Positions 7,058 through 12,498 of a DNA stretch of 12,498 nucleotides are shown one piece after another. The translations under genes were made by a program, and so were the position numbers. Where the stretch lies: assembly GCA_044356745.1 (NCBI GenBank), contig JBIKVP010000061.1:1-12498 (forward strand), read 5' to 3'. The notes under the pieces are model-generated. The model was not told where the DNA came from, ran no database searches, and saw only the letters and a list, made by a program, of their open reading frames with translations. Numbering within the stretch: the first letter of the stretch is position 1; each line of letters opens with the position of its first letter. Origin of the DNA: JBIKVP01 sp044356745 (GTDB lineage Bacteria; Pseudomonadota; Alphaproteobacteria; Rhizobiales; Beijerinckiaceae).

Positions 7058-7084
7058 GGAAAAGCGCGACACTCGCGCTTTTCC
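7058..7084 (-). terminator. hairpin between rpsB and tsf (attenuator candidate)
   Basis: A perfect 11-bp inverted repeat, GGAAAAGCGCG-N5-CGCGCTTTTCC, lies 30 bp after the rpsB stop. On the minus strand it is followed by GCTTTTAGCC: only four T's and offset, so termination would be partial. A partial terminator here would let S2 be made in excess of EF-Ts and the genes beyond. It could equally be an mRNA 3'-end stabiliser or processing site. Confidence 0.55.
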
Positions 7085-7113
7085 TTTCGTTTCAAGATAG
7101 TGACGCAAGCGGG

Positions 7114-8136
7114 TTATTGTGCATCAAGCAGAGCACGCGCCTGTGCAATCCAACCATCACGTTCAATACGGCCATTCAATTTCAGCGTGGTATCAAGTGA
7201 TGTGACATCATTCGCCTTCATCGCCACAACTTGCCAGTAATGGAATACGCCCGCTTCATTGAGTTTTGTTTCTAGTTGAGGGCCAACACCGTGAAGCTTC
7301 GTGAGATCATCGGCCGCGCCGCGCGGAGCTGTGAGAAGTTCAAAAGCTTCCGTTGGCTCATCACCTGAATCATTGGCTGCTTTTGGTGCAACAACAGCTT
7401 CCAGAATAGGCGCTTCAGCCGCACCAAGATCAACACCTTGATGGCCTTGTGCGCGTGAAATGCCTTCAATCGCTGCACGGGCAATCAGATCACAATAAAG
7501 CGCAATCGCACGACCTGCATCATCATTGGCGGGAACCATGTACGTGATGCCATCGGGATCACAATTGCTATCAACAATCGCTGCAACAGGAATGCCAAGA
7601 CGCTGTGCTTCTTTGATCGCGAGTTGTTCTTTGTTGGTATCAATTACGAAAATCAAATCAGGCACGCCGCCCATGTCTTTGATTCCGCCCAAAGCTTTTT
7701 CAAGCTTTTCACGCTCACGCGCGAGCATCAGGCGCTCTTTTTTTGTCAGCCCCTGTGCGCCACCAGCGATGATCTCGTCAACTTTACGTAAACGCTGGAT
7801 TGACGCTGAAATTGTTTTCCAGTTTGTCAGCATTCCGCCCAACCAACGTGAATTGACATAATACTGCGCACAACGCTTTGCGGCATCGGCAACAATGTCT
7901 GCGGCCTGACGCTTCGTACCCACGAACAACACGCGTCCGCCTTTAGCCACGGTATCTGTGACCGCTTGAAGCGCACGATAAAATGCAGGAACGGTTTGTG
8001 AGAGGTCAATAATATGAATTTTGTTACGCTCGCCAAAGATATAGGGAGCCATTTTTGGGTTCCAGCGGTGAGACTGGTGACCAAAGTGTGCGCCTGCTTC
8101 AAGCAGTTCGCGCATAGAAACATCAGGTAGTGCCAT
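7114..8136 (-). CDS. rpsB: 30S ribosomal protein S2 with a C-terminal HhH extension
   Basis: Small-subunit protein needed for docking S1 and for translation initiation. The conserved S2 core spans residues 1 to about 228 (MRELLEAGAHFGHQSHRWNPKM at 8-29, FVGTKRQA, NSRWLGGMLTNW, GVPDLIFVIDTN, PANDDAGRAI). It is followed by an acidic/Ala-rich linker (about 229-275) and a further domain (276-340) with DDLTKLHGVGPQLETKL and VFHYWQV, a helix-hairpin-helix-like module. The total of 340 residues compares with about 240 in E. coli; such tails are known in Rhizobiales S2. ATG at 8136 has GGAG 7 bp upstream, lying inside a predicted helix of the leader. First gene of rpsB-tsf-pyrH-frr-miaA. Confidence 0.97.
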   Translation of the reverse strand: MALPDVSMRELLEAGAHFGHQSHRWNPKMAPYIFGERNKIHIIDLSQTVPAFYRALQAVTDTVAKGGRVLFVGTKRQAADIVADAAKRCAQYYVNSRWLGGMLTNWKTISASIQRLRKVDEIIAGGAQGLTKKERLMLAREREKLEKALGGIKDMGGVPDLIFVIDTNKEQLAIKEAQRLGIPVAAIVDSNCDPDGITYMVPANDDAGRAIALYCDLIARAAIEGISRAQGHQGVDLGAAEAPILEAVVAPKAANDSGDEPTEAFELLTAPRGAADDLTKLHGVGPQLETKLNEAGVFHYWQVVAMKANDVTSLDTTLKLNGRIERDGWIAQARALLDAQ

Positions 8137-8193
8137 TGTACTTCTCCGGTTTGTCCTCCGCGAAAGAAGACCTGATTATCAGGCCACCGGAAA
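8137..8193 (-). promoter_or_regulatory. structured rpsB 5' leader, three-way junction over the ribosome-binding site
   Basis: Read on the minus strand, TTTCCGGT (8193-8186) pairs with ACCGGAGA (8150-8143; eight pairs, one G-U), burying the rpsB Shine-Dalgarno. Two hairpins sit inside: CCTGA-TAA-TCAGG (8183-8171), and TCTTC with GAGGA (8170-8166 with 8158-8154; one G-U) around a 7-base loop. Hairpin 2 contains a second SD-like GGAGGA (8159-8154). S2 represses its own mRNA in E. coli through a leader structure; a similar role here is an inference. Confidence 0.5.
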
Positions 8194-8316
8194 CTTGATC
8201 ATGTGCGTTGAGCCCATGATACAATCAATGAATGCACCCACAACATGCTCAAAAATTTGAACAAAGCCAAAGGGAAACACCCACCGAAAGCTCCCCTTCG
8301 CGTGTGTGATCCGCTC

Positions 8317-8345
8317 GCTATATCAGTGTGTGATAAAATTGGCAA
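8317..8345 (-). promoter_or_regulatory. predicted promoter of rpsB
   Basis: On the minus strand TTGCCA (8345-8340) is separated by exactly 17 bp from TATAGC (8322-8317), each matching the sigma-70 consensus at four positions. Initiation near 8310 would give a leader of about 170 nt that includes the folded region before the start codon. Confidence 0.45.
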
Positions 8346-8777
8346 GTTAAGAGAATGCAATCAGAGAAAACAATGAAGGCCTGCGTTTAAAATATGAGAG
8401 TTGGCTTTTCGATAGGCTTGTCACAGCACAGATTTTAAAACCATCCTAACGTGAGCGGCATGGATGATAATCATCAACTTTGCTTCAAAGTGAAACACAA
8501 TCCTTAATGTAGCATATAATTATTGAAACCATGCACATCATGATGTTTCACTCAGTTTACAAAAGAGCGACTAAATGCAGCGAGAATGACGTTTTATCAA
8601 ACAGAACAAAGCATGAAAATTTCAGAAGAAGTGATTCGTGCCCGTTGTGTTCCCGTTCGCTTCTAATTGTTAAAAGATATTGTGAATAACGGATCACAAA
8701 AGATAAGATATTTTTAATAATATTGCTTATTTATCAATTTGTTAAGTATTGTCTCATGCCGATCAATTTTGCGCAAT
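8346..8777. other. gene-poor AT-rich interval with palindromes
   Basis: No open frame here has a plausible start and recognisable product. The interval contains a perfect palindrome GATGAT-A-ATCATC (8463-8475), a 12-bp palindrome ACATCATGATGT (8535-8546), and inverted 9-mers AGTGAAACA (8489-8497) and TGTTTCACT (8544-8552). The part nearest the L,D-transpeptidase terminator (about 8660-8777) is very AT-rich. It does not show the landmarks of SRP RNA, tmRNA or RNase P RNA. It could hold an unrecognised small RNA or decayed coding sequence. Confidence 0.4.
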
Positions 8778-8810
8778 AAAAAAAACGACGCTCTTTATGA
8801 GCGCCGCTTT
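8778..8810 (-). terminator. rho-independent terminator of the L,D-transpeptidase gene
   Basis: On the minus strand CGGCGCTC (8806-8799) pairs with GAGCGTCG (8793-8786; one G-U) around a 5-base ATAAA loop, followed at once by eight T's (8785-8778). It lies about 25 bp beyond the stop codon. The plus strand reads CTTTT after the same stem, so weak bidirectional action is possible. Confidence 0.9.
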
Positions 8811-8833
8811 TGTATCATCAGTATTACTTTTAA

Positions 8834-9421
8834 TTAGCGAACAACAACCACGCGAGTGCCGACGCGTACGCGCTCATAAAGATCAATCACATCTTCATTG
8901 AGCATACGAATGCAGCCCGATGATACAGCTTGACCAATCGTTTCTGGCTCATTTGATCCGTGAATGCGGTAAAGCGATCCGCCCAGATAGAGGGCACGTG
9001 CGCCAAGCGGATTATCTGGTCCACCTGCCATATACTTAGGCAGATCAGGACGACGCTTGAGCATTTGCGCAGGTGGACGCCAGTCTGGCCACTCACGCTT
9101 CATCGTCACAGCTTTCGTGCCGCCCCATTCAAACCCTGGACGACCAACGCCTACGCCATAACGCACGGCCTGCCCACCTGATAATACATAATACATGCGG
9201 CGTTCTTGCGTTGAAACGATGATCGTGCCCGGTGCATAGCGACCATTGTATTCGACGATCTCACGTGGGATTGCTGTCGCCTGAGCCTTAAAGGTGTCAG
9301 ACTGTTGTACAAGTGGCTGACGTGTCAACGGATCAAACTCGTATGCTATGGCGGATGTTACGCCAAGCGATCCGAGAAATGCTCCACCAACAGCAGCACT
9401 GAAGATAAATGAGCGACTCAT
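8834..9421 (-). CDS. exported L,D-transpeptidase (YkuD domain)
   Basis: Periplasmic cysteine enzyme of the YkuD/ErfK family; such enzymes form 3-3 peptidoglycan cross-links or attach outer-membrane proteins to peptidoglycan. The 195-residue protein has an N-terminal signal peptide (hydrophobic 5-25, likely cleavage after A26 in TSAIA). The catalytic domain covers about 65-195, with H154 in YRIHGSNEPETIG and the nucleophile C170 in SSGCIRM (167-173), R172 following. The WPDWRPPAQMLKRRPDLP region (111-128) is common in alphaproteobacterial members. There is no LysM or other binding domain. ATG at 9421 has GAGG 5 bp before it. It has its own terminator, and a Fur/Mur-like palindrome lies about 75 bp upstream. 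Which L,D-transpeptidase reaction it performs cannot be told from sequence. Confidence 0.93.
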   Translation of the reverse strand: MSRSFIFSAAVGGAFLGSLGVTSAIAYEFDPLTRQPLVQQSDTFKAQATAIPREIVEYNGRYAPGTIIVSTQERRMYYVLSGGQAVRYGVGVGRPGFEWGGTKAVTMKREWPDWRPPAQMLKRRPDLPKYMAGGPDNPLGARALYLGGSLYRIHGSNEPETIGQAVSSGCIRMLNEDVIDLYERVRVGTRVVVVR

Positions 9422-9496
9422 ATTTGCCTCTGTGTCCTATTGAGATTAAAATCAATCATATCATAATGAGTGGCTCTAACCGAATTTAATACGCAT

Positions 9497-9512
9497 GATA
9501 ATTGTCATTATC
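9497..9512. promoter_or_regulatory. Fur/Mur-like palindrome upstream of the L,D-transpeptidase gene
   Basis: GATAAT-TGTC-ATTATC is a perfect hexamer inverted repeat whose arms match those of the classical Fur box (GATAATGATAATCATTATC), with a centre 3 bp shorter. It sits 76 bp before the L,D-transpeptidase ATG and 163 bp before the divergent DUF1275 gene, so it could control either. In Rhizobiales the Fur homologue is usually Mur, a manganese regulator. No iron or manganese gene is visible nearby, which lowers confidence. Confidence 0.35.
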
Positions 9513-9575
9513 GACCCGTATATCATCTTTGAACGCACCCCTCACCACATATGAACATAATGTACAAAGCTTAAA

Positions 9576-9615
9576 TGTGCTTCAACGCACAAGGTTGATT
9601 TTTATTTACCTTGTG
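9576..9615 (+). repeat. overlapping alternative hairpins upstream of the DUF1275 gene
   Basis: CACAAGGT (9588-9595) and ACCTTGTG (9608-9615) form a perfect 8-bp stem with a 12-base T-rich loop. TGTGC (9576-9580) and GCACA (9587-9591) form a 5-bp stem that uses part of the same left arm, so the two are mutually exclusive. A third related word, ACCTTGAG, follows at 9621-9628. The position 60-100 bp before the DUF1275 start suggests an operator or leader. Confidence 0.3.
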
Positions 9616-9674
9616 AGAACACCTTGAGCGTGCTCTTTTAGCAACAGTCGCAAGATGATAAAGAGAAACGCATC

Positions 9675-10427
9675 ATGACGAAACGAAGTTCCTTTCAACT
9701 TTTACGCACTGTGATTGCACATCGACGCTCACACGTGAGTGATTTGATTCTCGCAGTGGTGCTGGCATTTGTCGCGGGTGCGATTAATGCGGGGGGATTT
9801 CTAGCGATAGGACAATATACGTCTCACATGACGGGTTACCTTTCGATTATGGCGGATCATATCGCGCTTGGATCCCTCACTGTGGCAGCTATCGCGTTTT
9901 TGGCAATCATGTCTTTTATAGCGGGTGCGGCAACGTCTGCGATTTTAATTAACTGGGCGCGTGGCCATTCGCGCCAACTTCAATATGCGCACCCCATTGC
10001 TTTAGAGGGTGTGCTCTTGCTGGCTCTTGGTTTATTGGGTGCGCTTAGCAAGCCGACACCGCTTTTTCTAACACTCGCCGCTCCTTTATTGTGTTATGTT
10101 ATGGGGCTGCAAAATGCGATAATTACGAAGCTTTCAGGCTCACGATTGCGCACAACCCACGTGACCGGAATGATGACTGATATTGGTATTGAAATGGGGA
10201 AAATGCTGTATTGGAATCGGGGTACTTTAACAGCGTCACACCAGCGTGTTGTCGCGAATATGAATAAACTGCGTCTTCTTTTGCAAATCGTCGGTGCATT
10301 TTTTATAGGCGGTGTCATTGGTGCATTAGGATTTGGTATTATTGGTTATAGTTTTTGTGTACCGCTCGCTTTGATACTCTTTCTTTTTTCTCTTCCACAA
10401 CTTGTTTATCGTTATAACCAGCCATAA
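9675..10427 (+). CDS. DUF1275 / YoaK-family membrane protein
   Basis: A 250-residue integral membrane protein with about six hydrophobic segments (roughly 22-44, 66-93, 107-124, 128-148, 199-223, 226-245). Two repeated family signatures are clear: AGAINAGGFLAIGQYTSHMTG (34-54), and GLQNAIITKLSGSRLRTTHVTG (144-165) followed by MMTDIG. The matching 'ThMTG' and 'THVTG' ends suggest an internal duplication. Function is unknown; the family is often annotated as a putative transporter. The start at 9675 is preceded by AAAGAGAAA, a modest ribosome-binding site. The ndvA-like gene follows on the same strand after 28 bp, so the two may be cotranscribed. Confidence 0.9.
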   Translation: MTKRSSFQLLRTVIAHRRSHVSDLILAVVLAFVAGAINAGGFLAIGQYTSHMTGYLSIMADHIALGSLTVAAIAFLAIMSFIAGAATSAILINWARGHSRQLQYAHPIALEGVLLLALGLLGALSKPTPLFLTLAAPLLCYVMGLQNAIITKLSGSRLRTTHVTGMMTDIGIEMGKMLYWNRGTLTASHQRVVANMNKLRLLLQIVGAFFIGGVIGALGFGIIGYSFCVPLALILFLFSLPQLVYRYNQP

Positions 10428-10455
10428 GAAAAGCTGCTCTGGGAAAGCTTCTTGA

Positions 10456-12219
10456 ATGTATATGTTTCGCCTTTATGCGCGTGTCCTTCAGCAACTCGGC
10501 TCTGAATTAAAGCTCGGACTGGTTTTAACCACTGCTAATATCTTTTTGGCGATTGCGGCTTTTGCCGAACCCGTCTTGTTTGGAAAAATTATTGATACAC
10601 TTGTTATGGCACAGACCAAAGCGACGAAGCCTGAGTGGGCAACGCTTATGCCCCTCATTATTGCATGGGTGACATTTGGTTTGTTTACTATTGGTGCAGG
10701 CGTTCTTGTTGCGCTTCATGCAGATCGCCTCTCGCATCGACAACGCTTAGCGGCTATGGCGAATTATTTTGAACATGCGCTCAATTTACCGCTGTCTTTT
10801 CACAGTCAAACGCATTCAGGGCGTGTGCTTAAAGTGATGCTTGAAGGCTCAAACGGGATGGCGTGGCTATGGCTCGGATTTTTTCGTGAGCACTGCGCGG
10901 CGTTGGTAGCACTCGGCGTTTTATTGCCTCTGACACTTTTTCTCAATTGGCGACTCGGTTTATTGCTGTGTGTACTTGTGGTGATCTTTGCTGTTCTCAC
11001 TACCTTAGTGCTGCGCAAAACGGAAATACTCCAAAGCAAAGTAGAGCAACATCACTCTGGATTGGCTGAATTTACATCTGATGCGCTGGGAAATCTGCCT
11101 GTTATTCAAAGCTTTACACGCGTTGAAGCGGAAGCCAAAGCGCTTAAAGGCATTATGCATCAACTGCTAACGGCACAAATTCCGGTGTTGTCTTGGTGGG
11201 CGATTGCTTCAGTTGCGACACGCGCTGCTGCAACATTGACGGTAACGGGCATTTTCCTGCTCGGCACTTGGCTTTATATGCTCAATTTGGCCACGATCGG
11301 TGAAATCGTGACGTTTATGAGTTTGGCGGGTATGTTGATCGGACGTTTAGATCAGTCCGTGCAGTTTATAAACGCACTCTTCATGCAAGCGCCGAAAATG
11401 CAGGAGTTTTTCGGCATTCTTGACACCACGCCTACGGTTCACGATAGACCTGATGCCATTAATGTGGGTACGCTTGAAGGGAATGTGATCTTTGATAATG
11501 TCACATTTTCTTATACGGGTAAAAAACCTGCTGTGCTTGATGCATCATTTGATGTTAAAAAAGGTGAGACGATTGCGCTGGTGGGCGCAACAGGGTCAGG
11601 AAAGTCCACAACGCTTGGACTACTTCACCGCGTGTTTGATCCACAAAGTGGACGTATCCTCATCGACGGTCATGACATTCGCGACATCACATTAAAAAGC
11701 TTACGGCAAAATATTGCTGTGGTTTTTCAAGAGCCGATGCTATTTGCGCGCACAATCCGTGAGAATCTTCTAACCGGAAAACCTGATGCGACGGATGACG
11801 AGCTCATGGAAGCACTGACTCGCGCTCAGGCTAAAGAGATGATTGAACGTCAAAGCGATGGCTTGAATACACTCATTGGTGAGCGTGGACGTTCACTTTC
11901 GGGCGGAGAGCGTCAAAGGTTATCGATTGCGCGCGCTTTACTTAAAAACCCGCCGATTCTTATCCTTGATGAAGCCACAAGCGCTCTTGATGCAACAACT
12001 GAAACCCAACTGCAAATTGCACTCAATGAAGTCATGAAGGATCGCACAACATTTGTGATTGCCCATCGACTCGCAACCATTCGCCATGCACATCGCATTA
12101 TGGTGTTTCGAGATGGGGAGATTATCGAAATGGGAACCTTTGAGCAATTGGTCAATAAGGAGGGTACTTTCGCTCAACTGGCAAGGGCACAGTTTTTGAT
12201 AACAGAGACAGCGAGTTAA
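10456..12219 (+). CDS. ndvA: NdvA/ChvA-type glucan ABC exporter (fused permease-ATPase)
   Basis: Half-transporter of the cyclic beta-1,2-glucan exporter type; it would dimerise in the inner membrane and move glucan to the periplasm. Of its 587 residues (NdvA is about 590), the N-terminal part to about 315 is the six-helix exporter domain, with family sequence AEPVLFGKIIDTL (37-49), LPVIQSFTRVEAEAKALK (214-231) and IGRLDQSVQF (295-304). The ATPase domain has Walker A GATGSGKST (377-385), Q-loop Q425, signature LSGGERQ (481-487), Walker B ILILDE (501-506) and H-loop H537. ATG at 10456 and 10462 are both possible starts; neither has a strong ribosome-binding site. No cyclic glucan synthase (ndvB) is in the window, so the exported glycan is inferred from similarity only; lipid A/MsbA-like exporters are the main alternative. 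Confidence 0.85.
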   Translation: MYMFRLYARVLQQLGSELKLGLVLTTANIFLAIAAFAEPVLFGKIIDTLVMAQTKATKPEWATLMPLIIAWVTFGLFTIGAGVLVALHADRLSHRQRLAAMANYFEHALNLPLSFHSQTHSGRVLKVMLEGSNGMAWLWLGFFREHCAALVALGVLLPLTLFLNWRLGLLLCVLVVIFAVLTTLVLRKTEILQSKVEQHHSGLAEFTSDALGNLPVIQSFTRVEAEAKALKGIMHQLLTAQIPVLSWWAIASVATRAAATLTVTGIFLLGTWLYMLNLATIGEIVTFMSLAGMLIGRLDQSVQFINALFMQAPKMQEFFGILDTTPTVHDRPDAINVGTLEGNVIFDNVTFSYTGKKPAVLDASFDVKKGETIALVGATGSGKSTTLGLLHRVFDPQSGRILIDGHDIRDITLKSLRQNIAVVFQEPMLFARTIRENLLTGKPDATDDELMEALTRAQAKEMIERQSDGLNTLIGERGRSLSGGERQRLSIARALLKNPPILILDEATSALDATTETQLQIALNEVMKDRTTFVIAHRLATIRHAHRIMVFRDGEIIEMGTFEQLVNKEGTFAQLARAQFLITETAS

Positions 12220-12235
12220 ACGCTCTTTGTGTATA

Positions 12236-12376
12236 TTAATTGCTCTTGTCTTTAACCACTAAAAGACCAGAGCGTGATGTCGCTGCATGGCCATGGTCGG
12301 TTTTATTCCATTGAAAAGGCGCACGGATTAGCTCAACAAGTGCACACCACGCCGCAAATGACATCAAAATGTAATA
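12236..12376 (-). pseudogene. C-terminal remnant of a membrane glycosyltransferase, cut by the IS
   Basis: An open frame on the minus strand emerges from the IS junction (TA at 12375-12376) and ends at TAA 12238-12236. From the internal ATG at 12364 it reads 42 residues, including AAWCALVELIRAPFQWNKTDHG. The pattern 'A-W-x-A-L-x-x-L-[IV]-R-x-P-F-x-W-x-K-T-x-H-G' is the familiar end of multi-spanning family-2 glycosyltransferases (the last membrane helix followed by an amphipathic P-F-x-W-x-K-T-x-H-G segment). The catalytic part is absent, so the fragment cannot act. Its stop is 16 bp from the ndvA-like stop (tail-to-tail). Too short to be obvious by length alone; the motif is the evidence. 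Confidence 0.65.
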
Positions 12377-12498
12377 TACCCCTCACATTTGAAGAGTTGG
12401 TGCCTGAAGTATTTTGAAGTTATCGGATAGGCGGTCAACCCATAATCGTGCTTTTTGCGGAAAAGTGGTATTCAGGAAGCCAAGGATGGCCTTCACGA
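12375..12498 (-). mobile_element. 3' end of an IS630-like insertion sequence (right copy, partial)
   Basis: Exact reverse complement of 3-126, with no mismatch over 124 bp, so the two copies are recent or kept identical. Homology ends at TA (12375-12376), the presumed duplicated target. The element probably runs from 12377 outward. It has the same orientation as the glycosyltransferase it interrupts. Confidence 0.7.
12383..12498 (-). CDS. transposase C-terminus, IS630-like (partial, runs off the right edge)
   Basis: The same peptide tail as at the left edge, minus its first residue, ending with TGA at 12385-12383. The first complete codon is at 12496-12494. The glycosyltransferase remnant continues in the same reading frame after this stop, so readthrough would fuse the two, but the TGA makes that unlikely. 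Confidence 0.6.
   Translation of the reverse strand, partial: VKAILGFLNTTFPQKARLWVDRLSDNFKILQAPTLQM

Noticed and set aside
6937..7095. N-terminal extension of tsf from an upstream in-frame ATG (7095)
   Set aside because: The extra 53 residues do not belong to the EF-Ts family, and the start at 6936 has a proper ribosome-binding site and the conserved N-terminus.
6629..7240. 203-residue plus-strand ORF opposite tsf and rpsB
   Set aside because: Antisense shadow of two conserved genes; its composition is Ser/Ala/Arg-rich and has no recognisable domain.
8540..8689. Plus-strand ORF of about 49 codons with a CPLCSRS motif
   Set aside because: No ribosome-binding site, AT-rich low-information sequence and no recognised family; a single CxxC is not enough to support a zinc-finger gene.
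12242..12273. Imperfect hairpin (GCTCTtGTCTTT / AAAGACcAGAGC) after the ndvA-like gene as a terminator
   Set aside because: No T-tract follows on either strand and it overlaps the codons of the glycosyltransferase remnant.
1..12498. Composite transposon carrying cargo between the two IS copies
   Set aside because: The enclosed genes are housekeeping (rpsB, tsf, pyrH, frr, tRNA) in conserved order; two independent IS insertions with an assembly break explain the ends better.

Overview
The window reads as a complete short-read contig from an alphaproteobacterium, most likely Hyphomicrobiales (Rhizobiales) or a close relative, with moderate GC. The evidence is the rpsB-tsf-pyrH-frr order with a long S2 tail ending in a helix-hairpin-helix domain, an HSK2-type homoserine kinase translationally coupled to rnhA, and an NdvA/ChvA-like exporter. 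This placement rests on recognised families and gene order; no search was run.

Layout. Both ends carry the same 124-bp sequence in inverted orientation (3-126 and 12375-12498). Each copy encodes the last ~38 residues of what looks like an IS630-family transposase and stops at a TA dinucleotide. The core of about 12.25 kb is therefore bounded by two inward-pointing copies of one IS. On the left the IS sits 18 bp in front of thrB. On the right it has cut a membrane glycosyltransferase gene, leaving only its C-terminal codons (12236-12376).

Plus strand, left part: thrB-rnhA (threonine synthesis; RNA:DNA hybrid removal), then an SDR protein lacking the catalytic Tyr together with a DUF486 membrane protein. 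Minus strand, middle: an HdeA-like periplasmic protein, a 57-codon hypothetical ORF, tRNA-Asp(GTC), and the translation cluster transcribed in the order rpsB > tsf > pyrH > frr > miaA. Upstream of rpsB lie a foldable 5' leader that would sequester the ribosome-binding site and about 0.6 kb without a convincing gene. An exported L,D-transpeptidase follows on the minus strand with a clear intrinsic terminator. Plus strand, right part: a DUF1275/YoaK membrane protein and an NdvA-type glucan exporter, tail-to-tail with the glycosyltransferase remnant.

The genes are mostly housekeeping (translation, UMP and threonine synthesis) plus cell-envelope functions (L,D-transpeptidase, glucan export, glycosyltransferase, HdeA-like). 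I see no CRISPR, phage, toxin-antitoxin or defence system, and nothing that amounts to a new multi-gene system. The points most worth following up are the IS-bounded ends with a truncated gene, the structured rpsB leader, the Tyr-less SDR, and a Fur/Mur-like palindrome in front of the L,D-transpeptidase.
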